NCBI GenBank assembly: GCA_949825025.1
Contig: OX463778.1
Location: forward strand, 21,638,051 to 21,702,050
Length of the DNA stretch: 64,000 bases
From: Siphlonurus alternatus
Taxonomy: Eukaryota; Arthropoda; Insecta; Ephemeroptera; Siphlonuridae
Reading direction: 5' to 3'
The notes below the pieces were generated by a model. That model saw nothing but the letters and a program-made list of their open reading frames with translations. It had not been told where the DNA came from and did not search any database. Both the position numbers and the translations under genes were made by a program. Positions 29,479 to 43,037 of the stretch are shown in pieces; position 1 is the first letter of the stretch, and every line of letters begins with the position of its first letter.

Positions 29479-29793
29479 CAATGGTGTATCGACCTCAAAT
29501 TTTTTTGCAGAAATGGATAGAGGTTGCAAAGTTAAGCTACTTTGATTTTTTTTTTTTAGTTTTTTTAGAGTCTGTAAACCATTTTTAAAAAAATACTGAA
29601 AGTGATGCCTCTAGATGCCTCTCCTAATAAAAGGATAAGACCTAAAAGGGGCGTGGGTTCAAACCCGATCTTGGCAAAAAAAAAAATAGCAATACTTCCC
29701 GGACTCTATAAAATCTGAAAAAATCAGAGCAATACAACTTTGCACCCAATATCCATTTTTGCAATAAACAGTTTTGAGATCGATGCTCTATTG
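29479..29793 (+). mobile_element. Palindromic element family A, copy with tRNA-like T-arm
   Basis: The outer arms CAATGGTGTATCGACCTCAA and (mirrored) GAGATCGATGCTCTATTG match the copy at 25132. Inside are GATAGAGGTTGCAAAGTTAA and its mirrored partner GCAATACAACTTTGCACCC. The centre has AGGATAAGACCTAAAAGG followed by GGCGTGGGTTCAAACCCG at 29650-29667, a B-box/T-arm-like sequence also present in the copy at 20240. Confidence 0.8.
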
Positions 29794-32699
29794 TTGTCAT
29801 ACGTGCTAAGTCAACTTAGCTCAGATTTACATAGTCAATATTCGTTTCTGCATATTACTTCTATAGTATACTGAACCTCTTGGGAAACAAACTTATGTAC
29901 GCAAAAAAGTATATATATTATTTTATATAGGGGAAGTATATTGACAAAAAAAAATGCATTGTCCTTGACTGCGCCTGAAGAATTCAGAAGCAGAGCTTGT
30001 CTTTTCTCAGCATCGTTATCGTAGAAAGTTTGGTTTGTTTTTTCTTACAGCTACACTTACTTAAAAATTAAATTCCCCCTTGAAGCAGCCGGAAGTAAAA
30101 TAATACAGACATTACAGCATTTTAGCTGCTTCCATATTAGGTGGAAAATAATTATTTAAACTATTAATATACTTGTGATAATTAGTTTTTAAATTAAGAC
30201 CAATTTTAGTAAAATTCTTAAAATTTTGCAACTGTATCAGTTAGAAATTTACAATTTTTTTACATTGATTTTTACTAAGCTTGAAAGATAATACATAAAA
30301 ACTTTGTTGCAATCCTGCACAAAAGAAAAAATTGGATTTGAAAAGTTTGCAAAAAAAAATATATATACACTGTATATAATAAAAAAATACAAAAATCAAA
30401 TTAAACTCCCAAGGGCAGAATCGCAATATAATATCGATACTGTTGGTTCAGGTAATTCTTTACTTTGCTAAATACACTGTCATGAAGAGAAGCTTACGAA
30501 CTTAAACCTGAGGAAATAAGCCTCACATTTTATTCCGTTGCTTTTACTTAATGAATATTAGCAAAGTTCTTACTTTTATTTTTTTAAGCTCTAAGTACAC
30601 ATTTAAAAACCACTCAAAAGAATATTATTTCTATGTTTACACACTTTTAGAAAAAAACAAAAAGTATAATATTTACTTTTATGTATGGATTATCTCAGAA
30701 CTTAGTATATGGTGTAAAATACATTATTTTAGCTACAGTGAATAAGTTTCTTTATAGAAATGATAAAATATGCTCCACCACTATCTAAATCATAAAAATA
30801 AATATTTTATCCTAACAAGTAAGTTCATATTATAATTCAACCTGGTTTTCCATCGGAATTGTTCGGGTGTCCTTCGACTCGGCTCAGCCAATGATGTTCT
30901 TCATTACAAACAACATGCCAATGAATGGAGACATTACAGATACGACGAAAACCAAGTTAAAAGTGAACTACAAATAATTATAGACACGATGAGAGGGCAT
31001 ATACATGTCCAAAATGTGTCAATTGACTCAAAATATCAACCAACTAATCAATCATATTATACATGATGACTAACGTAGCAGACATTGAGATGACATTGCC
31101 AAATTACAGATTATATATTAGATAGAAATCTGGTTAAATCCTTGGTGAATCCCACCCATTTGTATCCAAGATTTCGTGCTGAAGACACGTAACCATGGTC
31201 TTAAAAAAACATTATTTCCGTAGAATGGCCACCTAGAACTTGCTCTTGTATGACAGGGACATTAATTACATTAACGTCATAAAGTTTGATACAGAACCTA
31301 GTGGTAAAAATATGTACTAGGCAGTCATAAAAGGATTATTAACACATGGTAAAATAATGTAAATTATCTGTCACTAGGCAGACTTGGCAACTATAATTGA
31401 GACAAGTGTAAAAAATTTATGAATTTAATATGTAAATAAGTAATGCCTTTCATGTGATTTTTTTATTATTATTTTACTCAACAATACAATAAATGTTAAA
31501 TAAAAGAACAAATTTCAGCAAACAAAGACATCAAGTGCAGCTTTATTGTATGCCCTCAATAGTTACATTTAGTCCATTTTTCTAAATTATTTTGTGGTTA
31601 TACATTGCGTTAAACCTCCACTCAAAAATTCAAAAATATCTAAAAACATAGAGAGAGAAAGAGAAATTTTTCTGATAAATTTCCTTTCGATTCCGCAGCC
31701 TATAAAAAATGTATATTTGATAGAGATATGGGGATACTACTTTGTAAAATTGAGTTTTTAGCTATCATTAAACTTTGTAAGCTTTAAAGAAAAGAATTCT
31801 ACATCTGGAATATCAAAAAGGGATTCTTTACAAATCTCCAATTCTCAAGGAAGAGATATAAAAACGATAGAACACTCAATACGCAACCGAGCCTTCAAGA
31901 CGTTTGTTTAATATAACTTGAATGTTGAACAAGTTGCCTAACCTCAAGGAGAATTTTTAATTCTTGGAACATACCTTGATCCTTGTAATGTTTACCTACA
32001 ACTAAAGTGAATATATATAATTCTCAGAATATATTTGCATAATATTTCATAAGTAAATCTTACGCTGTTTCTCTTATTGACATACATCTCTCTTACAGGA
32101 AAATGTTAAGTCTGAATTATAATATCAACTCGAAGTAAAACGTAAAAGTTTTTATTAAAAGTGATTTTTTTTCAATATTTTTATTCTTTCAGTTTTAATT
32201 ACTGTTAAAAATATTTACATCTTACACTACACAATTTTGCGTCAATGATACTTTATAAAATACTCTTGTCATTGTTGTAATCTTCTTATCGTAAAGATAG
32301 TGAGATGGAGATGTTTCAAAGAATTGTTCAATAAAACGTTCCGTTTAATTATCATGTGAAGTGCTTTCTTTGTTGCTAAAAGCGCCGCTTGAACCCTTCG
32401 ACCCATTTTGAATGATTTCTTTTGATCATGAACGTAATGTAAAAAGCACAACTTTAACTCTTTGTTGTCCTTTTACTTTCTATTTATCTCTTTTAGATAA
32501 TTCTCTGCTTTATATTGTTGCAACTGAATTTAATATTCTCAAAATCATAAATCTACTTAGGTTATTTAGAAAAATAACATGATCATTAAAAATTAGTAAT
32601 TCTTTTATTTTTTCTTTTGTAAAAAGGAAATGTAATTTCCCCTACAAAGTCTGCAATTCAGTTACATTGATTATCGCATTTTTTTTTTTTTTTTTAAAT
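29794..32699. other. AT-rich intergenic DNA with an inverted copy of repeat R1
   Basis: At about 31915-31957 ATGTTGAACAAGTTGCCTAA followed by CCTCAAGG is the reverse complement of the R1 core seen at 58318. Otherwise no gene was recognised. Frames at 30241-30426, 30551-30745 and 32269-32451 have no domain. Confidence 0.45.
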
Positions 32700-33030
32700 A
32701 ATGGACAATCTGCCATGGAAATAAATAGAGGGTACCAAATTATGCTACTCTGATTTTTTTTTAAAGATTTATTTGAGTTCAGGAACTACTTTTAAATAAT
32801 TATTGAAGGTTCTGTAAGTTAAGTTGGCACCCCTGAATTCTTAATAAAAAGGGATAGGGCCTAGATGCCTATTGATGCCTCCAGGGGTCATGGCAGCGCT
32901 TTCAATAATTATTTAAAAATAGTTCTGGGACTAAAAGAAATCTAAAAAATTTCAGAGTAGCATAATTTGGTACCCTCTGTTCTTTCTGCAATAAAAAATT
33001 TCATGCAGGTTTTCAATGTGATTGTTTGAA
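32700..33030. mobile_element. Palindromic element family A, copy with alternative ends
   Basis: Mirrored blocks GAGGGTACCAAATTATGCTA and GTAGCATAATTTGGTACCCT, then ACTACTTTTAAATAATTATT and TAATTATTTAAAAATAGTTC. The centre has AAAAGGGATAGGGCCTAGAT and GCCTCCAGGGGTCATGGC. The outer right end (GCAATAAAAAATTTCATGCA) differs from the GACCTC-type ends of the 25132 and 29479 copies but matches those at 9400 and 41985, suggesting two subfamilies. Confidence 0.8.
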
Positions 33031-35175
33031 TTTTTTGACATGAATTAAAAAGGGCAAACAAGTACTGTTGAAGAATTGCACGGTCCTCTATAACTAATTT
33101 TATTTTAGATTTTGAAATGAAACTAACTTTTTCCAACATGTCCAGATTTCGAAAGTTTTTAAAATTGGAATTGCATTTGTGCTAAAAATTATTACAACCG
33201 TGTTTTTTACATCAAATTTATAGACAAAGTTTTAAGCAGCAAATAAATTAGAAAGAAAACCAAATTAAATATATATATATAATTTACGAGAGCAAGAAAT
33301 CAATAACATCAATTACAAAATGATTAACTTGGAATTCGTACAACATTTTTTTTGTTATTATAAATATAAATTTTATGATGTATTATATAAATACAAAAAA
33401 AAAAGGCACAATATTTTTTTTTTTTTTTCACAAAAAATTATTTTCTATATAATTTATCTGATAAGTCCATGTCAATATCATCCGTATATTATAACTTTTA
33501 GGCGGTACATTAAGTCTAGCTTGCTATGAAAAAGATGCTCAGAGTAATGTGATGGTCCAGAAGAAGTTTGTACGGGATGCTGCGACCATATCTGTGCTGG
33601 ACCCTCGTAGACATCGATCCGTCGGGAAAGACACCTCGCTTGCTACACTCAAATTAACTTGTATTTACACCGGAAGTAGCCAAAATTACGAACTTTCTGT
33701 TCAAATTTCAGTTATTAAACTTTTTACAGAAGCTTGAAATTAAAGTATATGATATTTTAATACAAAAATATAAAATTAAAAGGTATTTTCAGATGGGATG
33801 TTAAAATTGATATGACTATAGCACTTTTGACTGCCTTCTTGCATGCATGCACACTTAGAACTTAGTAATAGATGCACATAAAGTGGATTCATAGAGTAAA
33901 CTTAGTTAGTATTCTAGTAGCAATGCGTGTTATCAGTATTGTTAATGTACAAAGCACATACCTTTTATGCTACTACCTAATGAAAACACCATTCCTTTAT
34001 AAATAATGTATGCAAATTTATGAACAGAATTTTAAATATTTGTATTAATAATTTAACTTGTATAGCAGCGGAAAAGAATTAAAACCCCTTAAGGGTTACA
34101 TAATATTTTACTGTTTTTTTTATAATAGCAATATTTATTTATAATTTATTTCTACTGTATTTTACTTGAATTTAACTCAAATTAACCCCCTTTTTGTTTG
34201 TTTTAGTTAATATACAATTAGTAATAAAAATAAACTATGATAATATCAGCTTAACAAAATACATGGAAAAGTATTACTATAATCCAAATTTAACAATTAA
34301 ACATTACATTATTGTATTTCATAGAATTATTGAGGATTATATAAATATTTAATTACAAATTTTATGCTATTATACTTTTGTATTAATTATACTTAAAGCA
34401 ACTTCCCTGTATTCAAAAAGTTCTTATATGACATAAAATATAATTAAATTCAAACAATTTTTATATTAAAATTCATAGATTTTTTTTATTAAAAATAAAG
34501 AACCTAATTGAATATTCATTATATTCATATTATGTGATGTTGTATATTACACATAACTTTTTTTTTTCAATGTTTGTACTGAATGCTAAGTGACCTGTGG
34601 GAAAGTGTATGGGTTTAATTAAAACAACTTGAATATTTATTTTTCAAACGACGTCATACCATGTAATAACCTCATCTGAATATACAAAAATGTTTCCTTT
34701 AAAATAAAATTCATTGTTACAATATATAGCATTGGCGTTACGGAGAGACAAAAAAAAAGCAACAATCCTACATAGAACCCAGTTTTATATAATATATATA
34801 TTTCTCTTGAAAACACCCTCGCTAGTCCTATATACCATTACTCATCTTAATGGCTACGACCATGAAAAAAAAGGAGGTGGTTGGGGTTGTAGTAGTTATA
34901 TGTACGGACGTTTTGTTGCTCTTACAGTCTTGTACTATTGCCTGTATAATGTTTTTATCATTATTTTTATCGCTACACACTTTACGCTCCATGTTTTTTA
35001 TATTATTACTTCTCTTTTTTTTTCTTTCTCTCTCATATATAACAAAAGGAAATAATTAAGAGAAACTCATGATATTTTAGTGAACTTTAAACTTATGTTA
35101 ACATATTTTTGTAATCATATTATACTATATTATATTGAATAAAACAGTATATTATGCTATCTTAAAAAATATATA
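33031..35175. other. AT-rich intergenic DNA
   Basis: A short GC-richer patch at 33545-33690 contains a 62-codon frame (33549-33737) and an ACCGGAAGTAG motif also seen near 3031. No domain recognised. The frames at 34714-35059 are overlapping low-complexity translations. Confidence 0.4.
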
Positions 35176-35499
35176 CACACTAAATTTTTAGATGCTGAAT
35201 TGGTTTCAGTACTTTATGTCAGTACAAAATTGCTCCAGTTTCGTCTTACATCTAGCACTTTTGACCTATAAAACACTTCATCCAAGTACAAATTTAGTAC
35301 TGAAAAAAAAGAGTCAATTTTTTGTACTTTTTTTTTTTTGCTTTTTTTTTCAGTACCAAATTTGTACTTGGAATAAGTGTTTTATAGGTCAAAAGTGCTG
35401 GATGTAAGACGAAACTGGAGAAATTTTGTACTGACTGGAGCAATTTTGTACTGACATAAAGTACTGAAAACCAATTCAGCATCTAAAAATTTAGTGTGA
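35176..35499. mobile_element. Palindromic MITE family B, copy 1
   Basis: Arms of ~150 bp are near-perfect inverted copies: CACACTAAATTTTTAGATGC at the left and GCATCTAAAAATTTAGTGTG at the right, with internal TTTTGACCTATAAAACACTT mirrored by AAGTGTTTTATAGGTCAAAA around a poly-A/T centre. The left flank ends in TA. The paired frames at 35192-35407 and 35294-35482 are the two strands of this palindrome and are not genes. Confidence 0.85.
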
Positions 35500-35687
35500 T
35501 ACGTGTTGCCTATAGTGGTGAGGTTTGAAGTTTCGTAAAACTCCATACACGGAGAAGAATATTATAGTTAGAATGTTATTATTGAGACCAAATTGACAAC
35601 CATAGTTGACAATAGTTCTTCCTTATCCTGTCTTATTTAAGTATTTTTTTTTGCCATCAAAACAAAAATGTTATTTCATCGGCACTA

Positions 35688-35861
35688 CACACTGAAATTT
35701 TAGATACTTCATCTAAGGCCAATTTTTGTACAGAAAAGTGCGAAAAGTACTGGAAATAAGGTTAAATTCTGCCACTTAATATACTGAAAATTAAAAAGTC
35801 CTTACTATAAGTTGAAAATAAAAACAGTGAAAATCCATTCAATATCTAATATTTAAGTGTG
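35688..35861. mobile_element. Palindromic MITE family B, diverged copy 2
   Basis: The ends CACACTGAAATTTTAGATAC and ATATCTAATATTTAAGTGTG match the termini of the copy at 35176. A TA dinucleotide flanks each end (35686-35687 and 35862-35863), as expected for Tc1/mariner-type insertion. It is shorter and more diverged than its neighbour 190 bp away. Confidence 0.7.
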
Positions 35862-36249
35862 TAAAAATGAAGATGAAATACATTATTTTAAGACCTCTGG
35901 AAATAATTCGTTTCTTGACTGAAAGTGACGTACCAAATAGAACGTATAAAGTGTATTGCTGTTCACATTGTATCAGCAACGAAGTGTATTCAATTTGTGA
36001 AATGAAGGTCAGTCGATGTGCCTCCTCTTATCACTCAAAACCAAACATTTTTAAGACGTCACCCATAAAGCCTGGGTTATATTATAGATACATTTAGACA
36101 CTTTATTTTATACATTTTCTTTGAAAAAAATAGGGAATTTGAACAGTCAAGTGGAACCTTGCAGAAGATTTTACCGTTTTTGTGGTTGTAATTTAACTTA
36201 CATTGAAAGCATACAAATTACTTCACGTAGTCATGCAGACGTGTACTAA

Positions 36250-36470
36250 AGGCGGATTCAGATGGCGACAACGGCGATGCGACGCGATTTTGTCACACAA
36301 GCTGTAAAATTCTATGCAGCGAGCGAATTCACCAGGTTGCGGCAGCGAAATCGCGTTAATTGCCATGCTCCTTTTTTTTAATCGCCAAATATGGCTGCCA
36401 ATGGATGTCAGAGCAAGTGCGCATTATTCGCGTCGCGTCGCATGATAAAAATCGCCATGTGAATCCACCT
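36250..36470. mobile_element. MITE with TAA target-site duplication (PIF/Harbinger-like)
   Basis: Terminal inverted repeats are AGGCGGATTCAGATGGCGA and TCGCCATGTGAATCCACCT, flanked by TAA on both sides (36247-36249 and 36471-36473). A 3 bp TWA duplication is characteristic of PIF/Harbinger. The inside is GC-rich with GATGCGACGCG / CGCGTCGCATG subterminal repeats. There is no transposase. A diverged relative lies at 43385-43564. Confidence 0.8.
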
Positions 36471-36473
36471 TAA

Positions 36474-37583
36474 GACTGTTTATTTTTCATTTTCATCCCA
36501 AATGTGACAATGATATGAATTTTATGGTACATATAAGTAAAGAAAGACAATAAAAGATGGCATTTATTTTAGTTAAGATGCATAATTGCTTGTAATCTGT
36601 TAAAGAAATAAGGGTATAAATTTTAAAGTGAAATTTTCTCACTTTAAGCATACTTTTTGTTCCGTGTACGAGAGAAGGGTACTGCGTCACATTCAAGGAG
36701 TTCCAATCAATGAGTTAGACAATTAAAACATCTTAGAAGTGTCGATCACAAATGTCACTTTCTCTAACTCTCTCTGGAGAGCAGTTAATTTACCCCAAGA
36801 CACACTAAACTAGATCCACTCTAATAGAGAACTACCATGTAATTTGACATGCACTTTATTGCAAATGAGACGCTAACTAATTGTCAGATAGACTTAAGAT
36901 AATCAGTTTTTTTCTAATTAGGTGGTAATATTTATTAAAAGAAGAATTTCAACTTAAAATAATATGGCAACAGAAAATAAGTAACTAAAAGTTTTAAAAA
37001 AAAATGCTTCTGTTAAAAACATTTTAATGGGCAGTTTTCTTCCCATTACTCTGCATACTCTGCTTTAATGAGGAAAAAAACACCTAGAAGTTAATTATTT
37101 AAGAATCTTCATTCACAGTTTAAAAGTGTGCTTCAGTTTTTTATTAGAATTTATACAGAAAGTCTTGCGTCAATACTGAAGAGATTTTTTTAAAAAACTT
37201 TTTAAAAGTAAATTGATTTAGATCTTGCAACGTGGGTTTTATTTCTAATCATTTTCTGTGCAACTAACGAAAGTTCTTTGAAAAGGAACTTCTTTCTATT
37301 TACTCACCTTAAAATGAGAGTTCTACGAGATTTAGTTTACAATAATAGATCTTAGCTACATGTTACATAAGGCCTATAATTGCAACAAAAGTTGGTGATG
37401 CTCAAGGCACTCTCATTTTGTGGTAACGATATTTATTTTCTTTGTTGTATTTATTCTATTTGATTTTAGTTTTACGTGTCTACCACATCATGAATTTATT
37501 AATTAATTCCAAAGTGCTCTTTCCATCATTGGCACGCATTACAGTATATATATTCAAATACAAACGTTCAAGAAAAAAGAAAG
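36474..37583. other. AT-rich intergenic DNA
   Basis: No gene or bounded repeat recognised. The frame at 36493-36696 (minus) has no domain. Confidence 0.4.
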
Positions 37584-37656
37584 ACCCTGATCAGAACTCG
37601 AACCTGAGACCTTGTCTGTCGCGATCAACGCTCTATCTAACCGAATTACTCCGGAT
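37584..37656 (-). pseudogene. tRNA-like sequence (tRNA pseudogene or SINE head)
   Basis: Read on the minus strand there is a D-arm/A-box-like AGTAATTCGGTTAGATAGAG and a good T-arm, TCAGG-TTCGAGT-TCTGA, with a five-pair stem (one G-U). The anticodon stem TTGAT/GACAA has one mismatch, and the acceptor strands TCCGGAG and TCAGGGT do not pair. It is therefore unlikely to be a working tRNA. Confidence 0.6.
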
Positions 37657-38892
37657 CTTCATTTAATTCAAAAAACCGTTAGAGCATGACCCGATTTTTG
37701 TTGAGCAATTATATTGTTTTATGTTGCTAGTAAATTATACCATAAATTAGTTGTAAAATTTCATACACAGGTAATGACGAAAAATAAAAGTAAAAAATTG
37801 TAAATTTCTTGAAAAAAAAAATGTTATCGTCTGTATTAAAATTGTAATATTAAAAAGTGTCCTGCAAATAATTTTATATCCACAACATTATAATAATTAT
37901 TAAAAAAATGTATATTTATTAATTCAATCATTATAAGTCCTTTGAGTTTCACTCAATACAAAAGTCTAACAAATTTAATACAGTTCATTTATAAAATGAA
38001 AAAGCATATATTTTTTAATTAAGATTTTTACTTTTTGTTATTTGTTCTACTTTGTAACAAAGCAAACCACAGTAAAAAAACCTCGTGTTTATTTGAGCGT
38101 TAACCGCAGCGGCGGCATATTAGCTCTCTTTGTGTGTCACTTCACTCGTCAGTCACCTTTTCAATAATTTGTTTTTTCCGTGTGACCTCCCTCACTCGAG
38201 ATAAATCAACATTCTGATTTTCTTTCCATGAACAAACATCACACAGAAGTCCACAAATAAACAAGTTACACTTTCAATTATTTTAATTAATTAAATTATG
38301 TAAAAGAACGTGTTTTTTATTATGAAAGGAGATTGATTTTTTTATTGTTATTATTTACATGAATGATTATTATAGATTGACGAGTGATTTTATTACTCAT
38401 TGTTATTTTATTTATTTTTTTTTTTTTTAAAGAAAACTCTTTTAACGATTTAGGTTTTAAATAATATTTATTCAATGTATTTATATAAATGTAGAATAAA
38501 AGGTATAAAATGGATATTCAATGTTAATAAAATAAAAATCATGTTTTATTAAAAATATAGTATAATCAAATTAATAGAACCCTCTTAAATGAATGGAAGT
38601 GAATAACAAAAAGTCCTTTAAGTGTTCATATTATATTTATTTTTAATATTTTTAGTAATAAAATTGAGAGGAAAGTAACAATGTAACAATTGTTAAGTGA
38701 TTGTTTATTTATTTGACAAAACATTTGAGTACATATATTTACATATTACAAGAATTAAAATAGAAAAAAAAAAGTGAAATGGGGTGTTTTACAAGGTGCT
38801 ATTAGAAACATCAGGACACAAAAAGTGGAAAAATATCCTTTTACTAAATAATGTATAAAATTTACAAAAAAACAAAAATATATTTTGATAAT
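37657..38892. other. AT-rich intergenic DNA
   Basis: A patch at about 38085-38200 with AACCGCAGCGGCGGCATATT is GC-richer than its surroundings. No gene recognised. Confidence 0.4.
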
Positions 38893-38955
38893 GAGTTTGA
38901 TTCGTGTAGGGAATCAAACTCACTTACGACTTTTATCTTTGGGATAAAAGTCGTA
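38893..38955. repeat. Two adjacent perfect hairpins
   Basis: Hairpin one has the stem GAGTTTGATTC (38893-38903) with GAATCAAACTC (38911-38921). Hairpin two starts a few bases later, with stem TACGACTTTTATC (38925-38937) and GATAAAAGTCGTA (38943-38955). Loops are 5-7 bases. No coding sequence is nearby. The function is unknown. Confidence 0.85.
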
Positions 38956-40275
38956 AAACTTAATTGGTTTTATTGTTACTCCAAGATATCATAGTCATAA
39001 CAAAATCACTGTCTAAAACATGTAGAAAAAAACACATTCAAATCAAATCCTTATTATAAGTGCTTTTAATTTTTATTATTTACAATAATTTGAAAATCTT
39101 AATTTTGTTTTTGCATCCAACCTAGTTCGAATGAAGTAAAGCTTCATGTACACTAGCTGCTGCACTCTCACTAATGATCTTCGAGTGTACAGTACATGTA
39201 GTTTTTTTTTCAGAGACTTGTTACATACATGCACTTAAGTTAATTTATACTAAACATACATACGTAAAACTGCAGTCTTTGTAAAGAAAAACTAGCTGTC
39301 GCAAAGCTTTTTAGCACTGTTTTAGTAGTTTTTATGTATTTTTAGCACAATTTTTAACATAATAATAAATATGTAATTCTAAATGCCCTTATTGCATTGA
39401 ATTTGAACACAAATGATTTTAAGCAGCATTTTATTTTCTAATTTAATGTTGTAAAGTAAAAATATATAATGCGTTTTTGCTTACAGTACATATTTAAGAA
39501 TTGATTTTTTTTAACATGTTGCTTTAAGTTTTAGATTATGATACCATTATAATTAAGTATCAAGAACCCTCTCTGATTTGCAAACACTGCAAAACAAATT
39601 TTGCCGATTTGAAATTTGGGAAATTGATTGAACTAGAAAAGCTTCGAGATATTGATCTCTGAACAAAATCAAGGAAAAAACATTTGCACGTTCATTACAT
39701 TAGATATGACAGAGGTAAAGGTAGTATGTATATAGTAAATTAATACTTGATAGGTGTGCATAACAACAAATGATCTCCATTATTTCTTAGAGAAACTATA
39801 TTGAACATTTTATGCTAATTTTGCAAAGTGCACTTACATTAAATGGTGTTTTATACACATACTTATTTATTATTTATTTTATAATTCATTACGTATTCTC
39901 AAAGAAATAATTATTCATAACGTATAAATAACATTCTATCTCAGTAAATAGCACCATGTAATGCATTTACAAGATTGCATTTAAACTTTTTCTACGTGAT
40001 AAATTATGCAAAACATAAAATTGTTGCTATTTTAATATATAATACTATTCATCGCAGTTAACGTGTTTTTCATCATTTTTATAATTTCTCACATTTGTTA
40101 GATCCTTTCTCATTGGCAAAACACTAACCGAATACTTCCGAATATTCACGACGAAAACCAAATTAATTACTTTCTATTTAATTACGTGTGACCAATTCTT
40201 AACATTTTTCAGGCACTATATTATATACGATTTATATTTTCTTCGTAAAGAAATCCAAACTCTTACTACAAACAA

Positions 40276-40314
<39 letters not shown>

Positions 40315-41984
40315 TGAAATTCTAGATGTAGTTCAAAATTTTAATATTGCAGTGGAATTTGATAAAGTAGGACAGCCTGTCACTTGGATGACGTATATAC
40401 ACTGTATCACAGTATGTTTTTTTAATCGATCTCAACGTGTCCAAACATAGCTACCTGAAATTTTGTATAGAAATATAAAAAATATATAATTGGCCATGAC
40501 AGAGTGTTTTGGCTAGTTCTGACAGATTAAATAAGTAAACAATGCTGAACGTGCTTTTCGCAAACATTAATAAAAAAATTGTATTGCTTCTCTCAGTGCT
40601 AAATTATTACACTGACTGCTAATTTACTACATTTTTATATACATAATTTACTAAATTCTTTATGAGATAAATTAATAATGTATTACATGAATCAAACATA
40701 ACAGTCCATAATGTGTACATACCACCATGTAATTTTTTATTTTACTGGAGGGTGGAATTTAGAATATTTTAAAAAAGAGTTCATAAAAAGGATCAATATT
40801 ATTGTAATTATTTTGTGACAATTTTTACGATACTCCATGTAAGAGATGGAAATAATTTATATCAGTGTGGTAGCAAAACGTTATTATGAATAAAGATAAC
40901 AAAAATTCCTTTGTTAACGAGTTTGGGACTGCATCAAATTCAATCAAACTTGTAAACGTATTATAATAGGAGGTACTCGGTTTGGCTCCACCAATAAGAT
41001 GAGTTGTTATAAAATGCCTACCAATGACTGAAGATGTTATAAAAGCGATAACGAAACAAAAAGGCAAAAAGCTGTATTTTTTTATTATTAATATTTTTTT
41101 TAACAAGGAAACACCCCTGTGAGCTTAGAGCTCAAGCCATGTAGAAATTAAATATTCCATTTTTTTTTTTAATATCCTCTAAATTGTAACATTTTTATTT
41201 TAGTAGTTAAAAATTGCTTGCCTGTTATTCATTTATTGATCTCAAACTGTCCCGATCAGTCAGTAAAATTATGACATTTATAAACTTCGCTGAAAAGTTT
41301 CTTTTTTGTTAATATTATGGATATAAATTACTTGCGCTATCAATGAGAATATTTTGCTTGTATAAATTTATTATTTCACGTAATTTACTATATTTTCTTA
41401 TAAATGGATGACATCTTGTTATTACTGACTTAATGATAATTTCCTCATTCTATTCCTCAAAGAGTACAAACTTAAATAATTAACCATTAGTTATATTACT
41501 TTTATTTTCCCATTGCCTGTTTTTTTTTCATCTCTCTTGTCAATTTTTATTATTTATTAAAGGAAACATGGAAACCTTATTTATTACGGTCAGCATCAAA
41601 TCTCATGCACTCCCGGATGCACACTTTTAGTTCTTCAAACAATCTGCGCTACTATCGTGCTTGGTTTAACAAAAAAATCCTCGTAGCAACAAAACAGAGC
41701 AAGCTTGATGATATACAAAGGTAGTGAGGCCACTGAATGTAAATACTCTTAGATGTTGAGCTAACCTCAAGGCAATACCATCTGACCGTTCTTGTTAGTA
41801 TGCATCTAAAATGCAATTTCCTTACAAACCAGCAGAGAGGAATCGTTCCAAGAAATTGTGTTTGAAGTAAACCTCGGGACAGCTTCTACGTTACTAGGTT
41901 AACTGCATGAATGGACAAAATATATGAAAAGTTTGTGTTGGTTACATACTTGGATACAGGACTTCGTATATTGTCAATTTTTTT
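38956..41984. other. AT-rich intergenic DNA
   Basis: A (TA)n run at about 40279-40310 sits between CAAACAAATA and TATTTGTTTG, giving a simple inverted repeat. At about 41605-41635 the string ATGCACTCCCGGATGCACAC resembles the body of the SINE copy at 48205. A partial R1 trace occurs near 41757. No gene recognised. Confidence 0.4.
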
Positions 41985-42215
41985 AAACAAATTTAATCTT
42001 CTTGAAAGGCCTTAAAATCTCTGTGACGTCATAAGCATGCGTACTGATAGGGAAATAGGGAACAGCATTGCATGACGTCACAGCGTTTTGTGATAAGTGT
42101 GTTATAGGTTTAAAAAAAATCTGAAAAAATATTAAATACATAACTTGAAGTACAAAAAAAAAAAAACAATTTGCAATAATAAATTTCACGCAAGTTATCC
42201 GTTGATGTAGCTGCA
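41985..42215. mobile_element. Palindromic element family A, degenerate copy
   Basis: The inner stem CTGTGACGTCATAAGCATG faces CATGACGTCACAG across a GATAGGGAAATAGGG centre, like the GTGATGTCACG/CGTGACGTCAC stem of the 25132 copy. The right end has ATCTGAAAAAAT, then GCAATAATAAATTTCACGCA, matching the 32700 copy. The left outer arm is eroded. The minus-strand frame 41983-42267 is this repeat. Confidence 0.5.
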
Positions 42216-43037
42216 GATTCAATGGAGAAAAAATGTATTTGCAAGTTAGATAATATAAGAGGAACACTCACAGTCAGTTCAAAAGAAAAAATTCAAATTC
42301 ACCCCATGATTTTGCTGTATTTCACACTTAAAACTTTGTAAAGAGAAATTTCACTTGCAGTCCTCATTTCTGTTGAATTTAAAACCTCAATGTTGAAATA
42401 TCAGACGCCAATATTCAATAAAAATTGTATCAAAATCAAATTCCCCCATCCATTTTAACAATTTAATCATAGAATACGCACTCAGAACACCTTGTTTGTT
42501 TGGTGTTAAACTTGTCTAAACATAAACCATAAAGTTATGGATGTTTTCCACACGTTGATGATACAGGAAGAGGCGTTGCAATAATATAATTAGTATTATT
42601 AATGGGAGTACGTAACATCCGTTCTAATTAAAACTCTCTTTATTAATTAATTGAATGAAATATATGACGTAAACATTAATATTTATGTTTTCTAAAATTT
42701 GATATAAGAATGAAATATACATAATATTAATTCTAGTCAACAGGGAATTTTATTAGATTTTGATTTCAATCGCTTTAAAAACAGAAAACAAATTAATTCA
42801 GTAAGATATATTATATGGCTTATTTTATAAGATGTATACGACTGAGAATTTTGTAACTAATTAATATAATTATATTAATTAAATTGTCGTTGATTATCGA
42901 AATGTCACTTTTAAATTAAAGATGTTTTTACTGCATTTTTGTTATGAAATGTTGCTTAATTTCTCCATTGTGACATAATTTTCTTTTCCAATCGAAACGT
43001 TATTTTTTTGTGTTTTTATCTAATGTCACACTTAAAA

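Noticed and set aside
35192..35482. Two similar small proteins on opposite strands
   Set aside because: They are the two strands of a palindromic MITE.
37584..37656. Functional tRNA gene
   Set aside because: The T-arm is good, but the acceptor strands do not pair and the anticodon loop lacks the expected T before the anticodon.
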